From NCBI GenBank assembly GCA_009667805.1, contig CM019063.1:83169877-83233876 (forward strand): a DNA stretch of 64,000 nt, given 5' to 3'. This DNA comes from Leptobrachium leishanense (taxonomy: Eukaryota; Chordata; Amphibia; Anura; Megophryidae). The translations under genes and the position numbers were made by a program. Positions 35,118 through 47,778 of this stretch are shown here, one piece after another (the stretch's first letter is position 1; each line of letters begins with the position of its first letter). A model generated the notes under the pieces. It ran no database searches. It was not told the DNA's origin and saw nothing but the letters and a program-made list of their open reading frames with translations.

Positions 35118-35565
35118 ATGCATAGAGGTGTGTAATAAGGACCAGGTAGCTGCACACAAATCTGGTGTGGAGAAGCATAGGTCCAAGCTGCCTGCAGTTG
35201 ACATGGCTCAATTGAAATAGGCTTTAAGAAAGATACCAAGAGAAGAGACCCTATTATAAGTCTTAACAATAAAGGCCTTGTTGCAGCTGGCAATTGAAAA
35301 AATGTTATGGGGTTTTTCCCTTCATTTGTACTATCCAAGGAACCGTTATGAGCCAACTGTCCAGGTATAGGTAATACTGACATTCTGTTTCTTAGAATGG
35401 GTACTATGGCAGTCATTACATTTGCGAACACACAAGGTGCTTAGGTTAGTCCGAAAAACGTAGAGCGTTTAACTGAATGATGGAATGTGACACTGGCATG
35501 AAAACAAAATAAGAGGAATTTCCTGTGTCAAACAGTGACAAGAATATGTAGGTACAAATCATTTA

Positions 35566-36930
35566 GGCTGGGGTCAGACGAACGCTGTATTAATGTGCGT
35601 TTAGCCGCACTTAATGTCACGGTTCGCGCCGCAGACGCTGGAAAAAAGGCAGGTGAAGTGCAGTTCCAGTCCTGATTTTGCCATTGCCTGGACTGGTGTC
35701 CAGGCACTCAGGGATCCGTTCCTAATTTTCCCCTCACCTCTGCAGCCTCAGGTATGGGCTGGGCATGCAATGCCAATATAATCAAGCCTCATCTCAGAAT
35801 CATTGCTTCTGCATCGTTCTTTCTGCTAGAGAACGTCTCATTGCAAGCCTGACCTGTGTGCTATGCACGTACCTGCCTGACTTTCCTCTGGTGTCCTGAG
35901 AACCCCTCATCTGGTATCCTGAGAACCCCTCATTGCCGTGACCCCCCTCATTGCTTCTCTCCATTTAAGGACTCCTTGCAACTCCCATCATCCTGCTACA
36001 TGTTGACCTACCCGTGTATGATATCTGATCTGGACTCTGACTACTCCTATGCCAGCTGTCTGCCACCGACCTAAGCTTGATTTGATCATTCTCCAGTTAT
36101 AACCCTTCTGATACCGCGCCTGATCTTCTTGTGTCTTTTGCCCTCTGTGTCTTCTGGTCCTCCACCCTCTGTATCCAGTAAGTGTGTTCTTTAGTATCTG
36201 TTTTCCATTTTTGTTCGGTCAGCTCTGATTTGTGTTTATTCTTTATTCAGTGTTCAGTTCAGTACCTGTCCTGTCCACCCGTGTTTATTCTTTATTCAGC
36301 GTCCAGTCCAGTACCTGTTCTGTTAGCCCTACTGTGCTATTCAGTGTCCTGTCCTGTCCACCCCTTCTGCTAAGTGTACCCTGTCCTCTGTATAAAGTAT
36401 CCTGCCCATCCAGCTCCTACCTACTGTTATTATTTATCCAGATCCCCCTTCTTGGTTTACTTCTGTTTATTTAATAAACCTATATTCTGATTTATACCTC
36501 ACCTTCCTGCCTCTCCATCTGTGTAACCACATATTGGGCTCGAATCCTTAACCCCTGCAAGTGAGACGTGACACTTAATCACGGCCGTGCTAGCAGCAAA
36601 TGGCATCCAATGCCGGGCAACATACGAAGAACGGCCGCACGAAAGTGGCAAACGAACGCATTTTTTTCGAGAACGTCAAACCGCTAGTACTGACGTACAG
36701 AGTGCGCTGCGTCCGCATAGCGGCATGTGTGCGTGACTAGGAGATGTCAGACGCTGCTCATGTCCGGCCAACATAACGTCCAGACACCCAAAGTTTCCTG
36801 GTTTGGATGAGTACAAAAATCACGGCGCATCGTATGACCACTATCGCGTATTCCGTGAAAAAATACATCCCTTTGTTCGGAGGCACTTTTTGACGGTCGA
36901 CGTGAAAAATACGTTCATCTGACCCTAGCC
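35566..36930. mobile_element. Harbinger-like MITE interrupted by a solo LTR
   Basis: Left end GGCTGGGGTCAGACGAACGC and right end 'cgttcatctgaccctagcc' are the family ends. Without the insert the rest aligns with 27302-27728 ('cacggccgtgctagcagcaa', 'gagaacgtcaaaccgcta'). Confidence 0.82.
35615..36573 (+). mobile_element. Solo LTR with CTTAA target duplication
   Basis: Begins TGTCACGG and ends ACGTGACA. CTTAA is directly repeated at 35610-35614 and 36574-36578. A polyadenylation signal (TTTAATAAACC) lies near 36470 on the plus strand. The termini resemble the solo LTR at 24251, but the interior differs. Confidence 0.82.
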
Positions 36931-38070
36931 TTGTAAAGACTCCATTTGGAATTTCTTTTCATTTAGGTCTTACAGGACCATCGTATATTTTTTTGTTCTT
37001 CCCCTAACCTAATCCACAAGGTAGCCTAAGAGTAGGCCACATTTTTCCTCATTCTCATTATTGCTCACAGGGCTCACAGCAGCCCATTGTCCTAAGTATT
37101 CCATTGGAAGCAGCAATATAGCAGAACATTTATAAAACTCACAGTAATGTGTGGTGTGTATCATAGAGCTCCATAGCGCAGCATTATCGTTCACTTTATA
37201 ATTGAAAAGTGAACAATAGTGCCATATTAGAATTTTTTTAAATTACACAGAAAACGTAATACGGACTCTAGTGCAGTTTTTTTTTATCCTAAATTCAAAT
37301 ATGTAATCAGAATTTTTTCAACAGGCATAGTTTTTTTTGTATAATATACTTCATAACAAAGAAAGCCTGATGTATATTGGGAAATTTTATGCAGAATGGG
37401 TTGGTAACACTATGCAGACTTATTCATGATCAGACATGTATCACATTTACAATAGATATTGCGTTGTTAAGGATAAGCAGACAGCCAGTATTGATCTTGT
37501 ATCGAGCCCATCAATGCGGCTATTTTCTTTCTTTTTCGGCGTAGTGTTTTATGCTGTATGTTGTTCTCATTTTTATGTTTTATTACTTTTAAGAAAAGTT
37601 TCAATATGCCAAGAAAGTGTTTTCACCCATCCGGACAATCTGCTGTGTGTGTGTGGTGAAGTAACCTTCGAGTCTCAGAGGCAAATTTTTTCACAATTGT
37701 AAAAAAAAAAAAAAAAAAAAAAAAGTGTTCCATGATCTTTATTTTGGGTGTAAAGCTGGTGACTTTGATAAAGACTGGGCCCCAAATATATGTGGTTTAT
37801 CATGTGTTCGGCTCCTCACCGGATGGAAAAAAATGGTACACATCAAATGCCAATTGCAATTCCTAGGATTTGGAGAGCACAGAATGACTATTCAACGGAT
37901 TGCGATTTCTCTTTAACATTAGAGAAATCACAGCTAAAACAAAAATATACCGTTAACTATCCCAATGTGCCATTTGCAAGGAGGCCTGTATTACATAGTG
38001 AAGAGCGCCCTGTACCAAAGTGTCCAGGATTCCTGACCTTAGGTGACAACTCTGAAAATCATCATATAAA
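36931..38070. other. No gene; relic of the 72-bp repeat
   Basis: 37137-37180 matches the AATAAA-containing unit of 53090-53660. An A tract lies near 37700-37723. Open frames have no recognised product. Confidence 0.4.
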
Positions 38071-38078
38071 ACTTTTAG

Positions 38079-38383
38079 GCTAGGTTCACACCTGGGCGTA
38101 GAGCTGCGTCGCGCAATGCGCGCGTTTTTTTACGCGCGTTCGCGCATACAAAAAACGCGCATTGCAGCGCATTCGCAGCTATGATATGCCCGCGAACGCA
38201 CTGCTGTATGCCCGAAAAGAAGCTCCCGAACTTCTTTTTGGGTCGGCCGTTTTAAAGCACGTTCCTGCGCGCTTTAAAACGCTTAGGTCTGAATGGGGCC
38301 CATAGCAAAGCATGGGATTTCCCCGTTCATGCGTTTTAAAGCGTGCACGAACACTCGTTAAAACGGCTAGGTGTGAACGGGGT
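38079..38383. mobile_element. CpG-rich MITE (GGCTAGGTTCACACC ends)
   Basis: GGCTAGGTTCACACC at the left faces GGTGTGAACGGGG at the right, with TTTTA on both sides. The interior is dense in gcgc and ttttaaagcg motifs. Confidence 0.65.
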
Positions 38384-39900
38384 TTTAAGGCAAGCCAAAA
38401 TGAGGTGTAGATTTATCATTCAGTGTTACACAAGTACTAATTCTATAACAAATTTAAACGTGTCTCAAGAAACCCCTGCCCATTGGAGAACATCTGAACG
38501 CATAGTTGAATGCAGCATGACAAAGACATTTAGATACAGTTAAGACTTTTCTTTCACAATAACTATATTATTTTGTTGACCAGTGTTATTTTTTAAATTT
38601 CACATTAAAATGACACCTCACATGACCTTTTATGGGTCCATAGGGAATTCCCTGTTTTGGGGGGGGGGGGGAGTTTGGGGAGTCCAGTTTCTGATGTCAT
38701 CACGCCCATGTGCGATGACATCAGTGGGTGGGAGGAGGTGCCTCAGTTTGGGCTGCTTGAGCCCCCTGCAGGAGAAGTCTGCGATCAGCGCCGATCCGCA
38801 GAACTTTGACGATGGGCTGGAGATGCTCCTCTGCCAAGATGTGGAAGACATCAACCCTGCCAGTAGATGACAGTACTGAGTACCAGCACACACGTACTGG
38901 CAGGAAAAAAGTCCTAGCCCGGGGTATATTGCTAGCTAGGATGGCGTTGGATGCCCTCCACCCATCCCCACCCGTATGTCTGAGGCAGCCACACCATTTG
39001 CTCCCCGACTGCTACGCCACTGATGTGCAGTGTGTATGAGTGTCAAACATCCACATACCCCCACACAATCACATGTCCTTTTACCCAGGGACGGACTGAC
39101 TGGATCGGGAATGTTAAGCACCGACCGAGGGCCAATGGAGTGGGGAGGGGACCCGAATACCTTTGAACTGCTGTAACACCGGCAGAAGCAGTGAACTGGA
39201 CCTGCATATCCATGTGACAGGCGACACATCAGGCTGTCTGCACTATAGGGATTGCTCCTGTATGGCAGCACAGGGTTCCAGTACCTGCGTTGCCTCTGAC
39301 TTTGTAGAAGGGACTGGTCATGTAACCAGAGGACCCTGGCGTGCAGGTGCCAGGAGCGTGAGCACAAGGAGCAGCTGGAAGCAAGAGGCAGGGGAGAGGT
39401 TTGTTCTTTTGTGTATCCATTCATCCGACTTTCGCCCCGTTTATGTGTCTGTCTTTCTGAATATATTTATCTATTTTCCCATCTGTCGGAGCCGTGAGAG
39501 TGCCCAGGGGTGAGGTCTACGCGAATAGGCAAATTGCCCCAAAATTGCACGTACAGTGAAATTCACCATTTGTTCAAGTCGGTGGCAATTTTGGACATTA
39601 GTGATTAACCTTCACAGCGTCACACATTCACAGGAGTCTATTCGCAAAGCGTTACGTCTCATTTCGGCCATTCCCCTTCTTCAAAAATTCAGTGAATTCA
39701 CTATCCAATGCTCACCATATTTTGCAGAAAATTGAGTCGCCAAAGCCGTTATCGGACATTTGTGAAATTCCAGACTGGGGGGGGGAGGGGAGGAGAAGAG
39801 AGTCTATTGTCTTAATACGAGCTTAAATAAATAAAAATGTGTCTACATAATAAAAAGGTACTTTTAAAAAGTATATAAAGCTCTTCATTCAACTAGAGAA
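38384..39900. other. Repeat-derived DNA without a gene
   Basis: 38657-38671 is a poly-G tract. A CAGTGGCGTAGC-type hAT terminus (complement, 39011-39022) and a CAGGGACGGACTGACTGG-type terminus (39086) are visible but unpaired. 39630-39775 belongs to the repeat of 4745-4920. Confidence 0.4.
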
Positions 39901-39903
39901 ACT

Positions 39904-40036
39904 ATAGGGTCTAATCACTAAAGGGTGAAGTCAGGAGAAGAGAACAATCTAGACCAAATGGGAGAATTTTTCTGGTTTGGCTATTTTGACCTAGAATTTT
40001 CACTTCTCCTGATTTCACCATTTAGTGAATAGACCT
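39904..40036. mobile_element. Small palindromic MITE
   Basis: Inverted ends 'gggtctaatcactaaagggt' and 'accatttagtgaatagacct', with 'gagaacaatctagacca' and 'tgacctagaattttcac' inside. Same family as 11305-11444. Confidence 0.65.
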
Positions 40037-40277
40037 GTATGAATTAAAATCAAGAAAACCTCCACAAAAAACACTTTTTAAAAAAAAAAATGTCTTTGTT
40101 GTCACTAGGGTTGCACCGATACTAGTATCGCTGGCGATATCGGGTACTGCAGGAGTACTTGGTACTTGTGCAGTACCCCCGATACCGGAAGTCTGCATTG
40201 AGCCGGCTTGCCGGCATCCGAGGGGCTGGGGTGGCTGTCCGAATGCTCTATCGGCATTCGGACAGGCCCTGCAGCTG

Positions 40278-40530
40278 CTCTCCGCGATCATACTTACCTG
40301 AGCGACGCCGGGAAAAAAGTCTTTGCGCGTGCGCTCCATTGGAAGGCCCCCAGCCGCGATCACGTGGTCCCACGTGTTCGCGGCTGGGGACCTTACATTC
40401 CTGAGCGACGCCGGGAAAGTTTCCACGTGTGCGCTCGTTGGAAGGCCCCCAGCCGTGATCACGTGATCGCGGCTGGGGGCCTTCCAACGAACGCACGCGC
40501 GAAGACTTTCCCGGCGTCGCTCAGGAAGGC
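40278..40530. repeat. GC-rich double hairpin with TCACGTG
   Basis: 'ctgagcgacgccgggaaa' occurs in direct and inverted form. The inner stems 'ggaaggcccccagccg' meet around GTGATCACGTGATC (about 40462). Long complementary arms on the same strand imply a stable foldback. Confidence 0.85.
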
Positions 40531-40557
40531 AAGTATGAACGGAGAGCTCCAGGTGAG

Positions 40558-40660
40558 CTGGGGGCGGGCATATCCATGAGCTGGGGGGGCATATCCATGA
40601 GAGCTGGGGGGGGGCATATCCATGAGAGCTGGGTGGGGCATATACATGTGAGCTGGGGGC
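40558..40660 (+). repeat. Short minisatellite 'GAGCTGGGGGGGCATATCCAT'
   Basis: About five units of GAGCTGGG(n)GCATATCCATG. Same motif as 48955-49125 and the complement of 25300-26070. Confidence 0.85.
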
Positions 40661-40804
40661 ATTTTTATATGAGGTCTGTTCTTATTGGAAAGCGTTCACA
40701 TGACATAAAGTGGCATCGGTGCATCCCTAGTTGTCACAGTTAAAGATTATAGTATTTTTATTCTAAACAATTTTATAAAATTACATAAAACGCAGATTTA
40801 TACA

Positions 40805-40810
40805 TTTATT
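40805..40810 (-). terminator. Candidate polyadenylation signal of MARVELD2
   Basis: First AATAAA on the minus strand after the MARVELD2 stop, about 480 bp downstream of it. A second one lies at 40757-40762. The hAT element at 40106-40729 begins just beyond. Confidence 0.45.
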
Positions 40811-41289
40811 TACAGATGGTTTTGCATTCCTCCGTCAGTGAGATGTGGACACTGTTGACAATGGAGGATGTGAAGAATAACTGCCTTTTAAATCCCAGTG
40901 CAAACACTAACAATTCTACGTTCAGCATTTACAGTTTGTTATTTTGTTTTGTCCAATAGAACTCTACAGCTTTAAACAGTTTTTAGAACACTGTCAAGAT
41001 TGTGAAACGTCTTCTAATCGCTGGGTGTGCCTTACTGTATTCATGAGGAATTCAGGTACTGATCTTCAAAAGGAGTCATGGGGATATTGGGAAGGATGAT
41101 AAAGGGAGTTCCAGTCAATTAATGTGGCTTAATTACATTTTCAAACATACAGAAGGCAAGAAAAAAAAATTAAAAATGTATTTAAGCGCTCACGTGGACC
41201 AAAGGTAAAACATGCAAATAAAACGATGACGAAGGTCTACATCTACAAAATAGATTTACAGCCATGGTATGTGCTTTCCAATAAGGAAG
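40811..41289 (-). other. Probable MARVELD2 3' untranslated region
   Basis: Unique-looking AT-rich DNA between the stop codon and the first polyadenylation signal. Extent is inferred, with no transcript evidence. Confidence 0.5.
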
Positions 41290-41409
41290 CTAATTATAAC
41301 CATTATCCCAGTTCATGACTTTGTCATATTCTTGAATTCGTTGCTTAATATGTGAGAGTTTGTTCTTCAGGTATTCACAGCGTTCCTTCTTCTCCAAAAA
41401 AGTAGAGTC
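41290..41409 (-). CDS. MARVELD2: MARVELD2 (tricellulin), last coding exon
   Basis: On the minus strand a pyrimidine tract and CACAG acceptor (41410-41414) precede GACTCTAC. The exon encodes 39 residues ending MNWDNGYN and a TAG stop (41290-41292). '[17 protein letters not shown]' and '[15 protein letters not shown]' match the end of vertebrate tricellulin as I know it. It forms the last helices of the occludin/ELL domain, which faces the cytoplasm at tricellular tight junctions and is known to bind junction partners. Reading phase 0 joins the 51-bp exon at 47129. I see no frameshift or stop, so it looks functional. Confidence 0.93.
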   Translation of the reverse strand, partial: DSTFLEKKERCEYLKNKLSHIKQRIQEYDKVMNWDNGYN

Positions 41410-41450
41410 CTGTGAAAAAAAGAAGGAAGTGAATATATTGTAGTACCGGC

Positions 41451-41605
41451 TGGGTGGAGTAGCGGTAATATCACTGGTCTATAACCGTGGAGAGAGACTG
41501 AGACACAGGTTCGATCCCGACAAGAGCACCTCTCCAGTAAGTGTCCTTAGGTGTCTTGCCAAACAGTACATACTTGCCACCAAGGACATACTTTCTCAAA
41601 AGAAT
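41451..41605 (+). repeat. tRNA-derived SINE, copy 1
   Basis: 'ggctgggtggagtagcggta' (box A-like) and 'acaggttcgatcccgacaag' (box B-like) are followed by 'ctccagtaagtgtcctt'. A diverged copy of the SINE at 43247, lying in the last MARVELD2 intron. Confidence 0.65.
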
Positions 41606-42479
41606 ATAATATTGGCAAGGTGTGTCAAATTTCAGCCTGATATGTTGCTGATTCCCCAGCCTTCTATTGCTTTCAAAGCATTCTGGGGATTGGAGGTCAT
41701 CAACATCTGGGGGCCAGAGACTGATAGCCCTGTCCTAAAGCAGTAGCCCCCAACCCGTGATACGTGTAAGAAATTAAAGGGTAATGGAGGACCAAAATGC
41801 ATAATGACGCATGTATTGGCAAGGTGTCCGTGAGTGGCCCTTGTACAGTCGGCCGCTGCCCGTTTTGCACCAGCCGCAGTGAGTTGGATGGAATTCTGGT
41901 CCTGTCCAAACTTTTCCTTGATGCCGACGCAGTTCTCCGGCGTCACGATTTACACCACAATTATTAGATTCCAAGAGACCACCTATCCGCTATCCCTGCT
42001 GCTGCCCGAGACAGAGTTTGGAGGACCCCAGGGCCAGGCCAGGAACTTAGTTTAAACTACTGGAAGGGGGCCCATTGAAAGTTCAGAAATAAGGATTCCC
42101 TGAACAGAAAGAAACCCTGGCTTTTGCAGGAATCAGATGTCACTTTGATTTCACCCGACACCCCTGTGTTCTGTGCTCATTGACAGTTTTGTCTCATGTA
42201 AAACCATGAATTGAAGTCGTGTTTTATTATAAAACCCAGTCCCAGACAATGCAAATTTATATCTCATTTCCAGTAGACTCGGCAGATTCATAATATATCA
42301 TTATTATATGTATACGTCATGTCCCGTCAGAATGCTATAACAAAAAATGTAAAAAAATAAATAATGTAAATTTCCATTCAGATTTCAAGCATTTGAAATG
42401 CGTAAAATAATTTTTCACATTTTTATCATCCAAACCTTTGTGGTTATATCCACCAAGGTGGCTGCAACAACCAAGAGTA

Positions 42480-42960
42480 ACCAACCCAGTTCATGTAAAA
42501 AACATAGCAAGAAAAAAAAAAAAAAAAAAAGGTCATCTGCGTTCATTCCTATAGCTCCTTGTGAAACAATACACAGAGGTTTTGATTTACTTGAATGGCC
42601 ATTAAAGTGTAAACTCACCTGCCCCATCAAGGCACCTCTGGTGAGGAGAGTCCTACCTAATGAAACCAAGAGCCGCTCCTCTAAGCAACTGCACACTCTT
42701 GCTGCTATTCAGCCAAGAGACAAAACGGTGAGTTTTATTTATACTTCCGAATACTTCCACTTTGGGATTAAAAAACAAAAACATGGAAAGGAACAGCAGA
42801 AAAAAATGACCTGACTGGGGATACAGAAAAAGCAGGTGAGCTTACACTTTAAAGGCCATTCAAGTAAACCAAAACCTCTGATTATGTCTTGTTTCACATG
42901 GAGCGATAGGAATGAGCGCAGATGGCACCTTTTTTTCTTGCTTTGTGGTTATATATTCTA
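42480..42960. repeat. Foldback element with about 95-bp arms
   Basis: 42531-42623 ('cagaggttttgatttacttg', 'aatggccattaaagtgtaa') is mirrored at 42833-42925. The A tract at 42509-42530 faces a T tract at 42930. The spacer of about 210 bp has no gene. Confidence 0.75.
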
Positions 42961-43246
42961 TGGGGCACTCTTAAAATGCAGTAACTGGTTTCCATTTCTA
43001 AATTTGTTTGAGAAAATACACAATTTTAACTAAAACTGAAGATTTTTTTTTAAAAAAAAACCCTATTAAAAAGAAAAAAAAATCCTCATACTATTTGAGT
43101 GGTTTGTTTTTATCACATATGGATATGTAGGCGTCTTCAAACAAAAAATATAAAGGCTGACTTTTGGGACTTGAGTGCCGGATTAGAGAAAAAGCCAAAA
43201 TCACAGAATGTTTTCTTTCTACGATTGTTGGCACATGCATTTTTTA

Positions 43247-43430
43247 GTGACGGCTGGGTGGAGTAGAGCTAACATCACTGCTCTATGACTGGAGACACAG
43301 GTTCGAATCCCGGCAAGAGCACCTCTCCAGTAAGTGTCCCTGGGCAAGACACCTAACGGTACATACTCCCCACCCAGGACATACTTGAAAACGAGAGAAA
43401 TCTCAATGTATGATAGATAGATCTCCCCCT
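43247..43430 (+). repeat. tRNA-derived SINE, copy 2 (best copy)
   Basis: Head 'ggctgggtggagtagagcta' and 'acaggttcgaatcccggcaa' look like RNA polymerase III boxes A and B. They are followed by 'ccctgggcaagacacctaac', which resembles the conserved core of MIR/CORE-SINEs, and a tail 'acatacttgaaaacgagaga'. It is not a working tRNA gene because no acceptor stem is formed. Confidence 0.75.
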
Positions 43431-43839
43431 TCGTGATCGCTCGTCAAGCCTGCAGAGCAGCCATACACCCGGGTTAATAGCTTCCAGTTCCAAGAGGGTA
43501 ATGTAAATTATTTTTTATCTTTAAAAAAAAAAAAAAATACTTATTCCATCGCTAGTTATTATAAATTTATATGCAATGTCAGTTGACCTTATTACTCCTC
43601 TGGGCTATTCAGGCTACACAAAACCAGAATAAAATTATATTTTTATGTAATTTTTTTTTTTAGCTGCCCTAGCTATTTAATAACACTTATAAGCAAAATT
43701 GGAAACAAGTTTTTTTTTTTTTCCATTTCCTCACCATTTCATTCATACTAAGGAAGTGGTTAAGTACACTTACGTGATTGGAATAAAAAAAAAATATATA
43801 TATTCCAATTTGTGCTAGGTTTTCGTTAAAATATATTTA

Positions 43840-44265
43840 ATAAATATGAGGAGATGGGGTGGAGATGGGGTGGAGATAAGGGAAAGCTAGGTTAAAAGAG
43901 GAGGAAAAGCTGTGGAGATGGGGAGAAGATTAGGAAATCCTGGGGTGGAGAAGCAGTGGGTGCTCGAAGGAGATATGGAGAAGCTGGGGTCGAGATAATG
44001 AGAAGCTATGGAAGAGACACGAAGAAGCTGGGGGGGGGAGGCGATATGTAAAAGCTAGTGAGGAGACAGGGAGATGCAGGGGACGAAATCGGAAGATGCA
44101 AGGGAGAAGATCTGGAGAGGCAGTGAGTATATAAAGGAGAAACAGAGGGGAGGGAAGAGGAGGAAAAGCTGGATAGAAGGTGCGAGACCAGGGTAGATAA
44201 GGCAGAGAAAATGGAGAGATGGTTGGGAGACAAATGGAGGAGAAAGATTTGAAAAAAGTCAATTG
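43840..44265. repeat. Purine-rich degenerate minisatellite
   Basis: Irregular repeats of 'ggagatggggagaagctgg' on the plus strand. The opposite-strand open frames are low-complexity artefacts. Confidence 0.8.
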
Positions 44266-44679
44266 TATTAGAATTTTTTAAAAGGAGGGGTACAAGTTAT
44301 GGAAATGGGCTGCCAGGTTATACTCCGGTGCAAAAAGGTTGGGAACCACTGCTCTAGAGGGCCTATTCACCAAAAAATTTAATTTAGCCAAGGTAGCGTC
44401 GACTGGGACAATCAGAAAAAGAAGACCTGGCTGATTACTTGCAAAGATTATTCATTCTGACACCAGAGTTTTGTGGCCGACCATGCCTTGTAGAATCTGG
44501 AGGCTTTATACCAATGTTCTTGTAAAATGGCAGAAGCTAATGAAAAACCTGAAGGCACCTGCCATTGAGCACCAGTATTACGATGGAGCAGCTTTCTCAG
44601 CAGCTCCAGATGCAAAACGGCTGAGAGGTTACATGACAACACCAGCCTCACTAAGCACTGTAGGTTTTATCAGCTCCAG

Positions 44680-44835
44680 GAGTCCATAGGACTCCAAAGA
44701 GACAGAATGCGTGTTTATGCGAATGAGGTCTGGCCGGGCGACGGCGTGATGCATGTAGGTACACTGAGAACTATTTGTTCCCATGGTTCCTCCGCTGGGA
44801 AGTGGTGGATAGCGACGCACTCTGCACCGAGGGAT
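44680..44835. mobile_element. Repeat family X, fragment
   Basis: 'ggagtccataggactccaa', 'actgagaactatttgttccc' and 'ccgctgggaagtggtgg' align with the inner blocks of 52370-52930. Cut by the Tc1 insertion at 44848. Confidence 0.5.
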
Positions 44836-45065
44836 CCAAGGGAGGTACAGTTGTGTTCAAAATTATTCAACCCCCACTGAAATTGAGTGTTTTGGCCAGT
44901 TTGACATTGATTTAGATCATTCAGTCATCTTGCTTACAATTAAATCAAAGAGGCACGTGTAGGTCAGACAAATATAACATAACATTTATAATGAAATAAC
45001 CACAAATGTCTTTTCTGTGCTCACATCATTATCAGTTTTATTCAACCCCCAAGTGACATTCAATC

Positions 45066-46085
<1,020 letters not shown>

Positions 46086-46357
46086 GTTTGTAACCACACC
46101 AGTAAATGCCTAGAAGGAGCTGAGTATCACAGTCATTTTAAAGCTGCCTAATTGGTGCTTATTATGCTTTATTGCTGCTCCGTGACATCCACAGGTGTTT
46201 TCAATACCTGATTGAAAACACTTGAATGAACCTCTGTTCTTCAGAGTGGTAGTCTTTAAGGGGTTGAATAATTGTGTCAATGAAGAATTCACAAAAGAAA
46301 CATTTACTACTGTATTACAAAACCAATTGATGTCATTTTAGTTGCATATGGTTCTTT

Positions 46358-46511
46358 TTTATTATGATTATTATTCTTTATTTATAAAGCGCCAGCATAT
46401 TCCGCAGCGCTGTACAATAGGCACAGTATAGACGGGTTACAATACATTGAACAACATTTGACAAACAGTACAAGAGGGGATGAGGCCCTATTCCCGTAGG
46501 AACTCACAATC
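46358..46511 (-). repeat. L2-type LINE tail nested in Tc1 copy A
   Basis: Sequence absent from Tc1 copy B. It contains 'ataaagcgccagcatattcc', 'gcagcgctgtacaatag' and 'gaggccctattcccgtagg', as in the tail at 11760-11930. A short TCTTT-like duplication may flank it. Confidence 0.7.
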
Positions 46512-46620
46512 TTTAAAAAGTCCTTGTAGGACTTCATTCTGAATACAATTACAAATGTACACTAAATTCCCTAAAACCCTTTACAGCATTGGGGGTTGAA
46601 TAATTCTGAACACAACTGTA

Positions 46621-47128
46621 TGGGATTTTTTGGGGCGGTTAAATCCGTGTGTTTTGTGATTCTGCAGAAGCGCTGAATATATTTAAGTTTCACATACACG
46701 TTATATATACATAGTATAAAAGGTAGATTAACACAATATTTTTAATACTTTTGTCCCCTTTAACATGAGGTCCGGTGTGGAATTTTTTGGTGTGTTTCAG
46801 GTCATGTTGGCACTCACAATTTTAGATAAGGTATACGCAATTTGTATTTTTCCTAAAAGCTCCACTTTCATCAAGTTGGAATTAAATGGTTGTATCAGAG
46901 GGACTCACATGTGTCGTTATGCTTATGATAAAGCCTTGTGTAACGCTGACACCATCTACATTTTTGCTCCAGTGAAACTAACCCTCCTGTCTCCCTCGCT
47001 CTAGGGCAGCTCTCTGTATAATTCAGAAGAGTTTTGTGTCGGAACAAAAAGAAAATGATCTCCTGCAGAGCGGAGGGGGAATGCGGATAGAAGCTGAAAG
47101 GGAATTGCAGGAAACAATTAGCACTTAC
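46621..47128 (-). other. MARVELD2 intron, no feature
   Basis: AT-rich unique-looking DNA. A plus-strand 79-codon frame (46765) has no recognised homology. Confidence 0.4.
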
Positions 47129-47179
47129 ATTTTTCTTCTTTTGATATTCCTGAAGGACTTTTGAAATTCTCTCGTATTC
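47129..47179 (-). CDS. MARVELD2: MARVELD2 (tricellulin), penultimate coding exon (51 bp)
   Basis: Minus-strand acceptor TTCCAG, 51 bp, donor GTAAGT (complement of 47123-47128). It encodes EYERISKVLQEYQKKKN, which aligns with the EHERIS...KKKKN helix of mammalian tricellulin as I recall it. Exactly 17 codons in phase 0, so it joins both neighbours without a frame change. Too short to appear as an independent open frame, and found by splice sites and family memory. Confidence 0.92.
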
Positions 47180-47778
47180 CTGGAAGAAAAAGAGGGCACA
47201 GATACATCAAACGTGCTCCCTTAAAAAGGATCGGACAGATCAATGAAGACATAAATTCGTCAAAAACTAATTTTCCTGGTCTTGCTTCTGTTTTGCTGGA
47301 AACAAGACAGTCTGGACTCCATGGAGATCATCAGCCTGAAAATGAAGCCAAGTAATAATGCAATGGCAGAGGCTGAGACATTACTAATTGCCACTTCTAC
47401 ACTCATTCCACAAACATTGCTATAAGTTGGTGAGAGACGTCAGTCCTTCGATGTAGATTTGTGGAGAGGCAGAAAATGGAAATGAATAGGAGGGCAGGTT
47501 GAAGAACTTCCCCTGTATACTATAGGTTACCTCTGTACTATAGAGAAAAAGCAGTGTGTGTATAGAAGCCAGTACAAGGCAGGGGAGAGACGTACCATGA
47601 CGCAAAGAAAACGGAGGTGATCATATAATGGAGACACCTGGCAAGAACATCCGCTACAGGATTAAGAAACATTACAGCAAGCGAGAAATAAAAATATGAG
47701 CGCACTTAAGTGGTCATTAATGAATGAGGAGAATATATGTAGTCAAATGTGTGAAACATTACTTACAATGATTTAGTA
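47180..47778 (-). other. MARVELD2 intron, no feature
   Basis: No repeat terminus or RNA gene recognised. Confidence 0.4.

Larger units (their letters stand above)
40106..40729. mobile_element. hAT-type element (TAGGGTTGCACCGATA) with hairpin-minisatellite module
   Basis: Ends TAGGGTTGCACCGATA and 'atcggtgcatcccta' are inverted repeats, flanked by GTTGTCAC on both sides (40098-40105, 40730-40737). Inside are a 250-bp GC-rich inverted-repeat region and a short minisatellite. A related copy without the module is at 51150-51778. Confidence 0.9.
41741..44351. mobile_element. Possible hAT-Charlie element enclosing other repeats
   Basis: The left CAGTAGCCCCCAACCCGTGA and the complement of the right end CAGTGGTTCCCAACCTTTTT are Charlie-like termini. 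The flanking octamers agree at only five of eight positions. It would enclose a foldback, a SINE and a purine-rich minisatellite. Confidence 0.35.

Noticed and set aside
39086..39110. A hAT terminus CAGGGACGGACTGACTGG
   Set aside because: No inverted partner or target duplication could be found, so no element was called.
43247..43330. A tRNA gene
   Set aside because: Boxes A and B are present but no cloverleaf acceptor stem forms, and the sequence continues into a SINE body repeated elsewhere.
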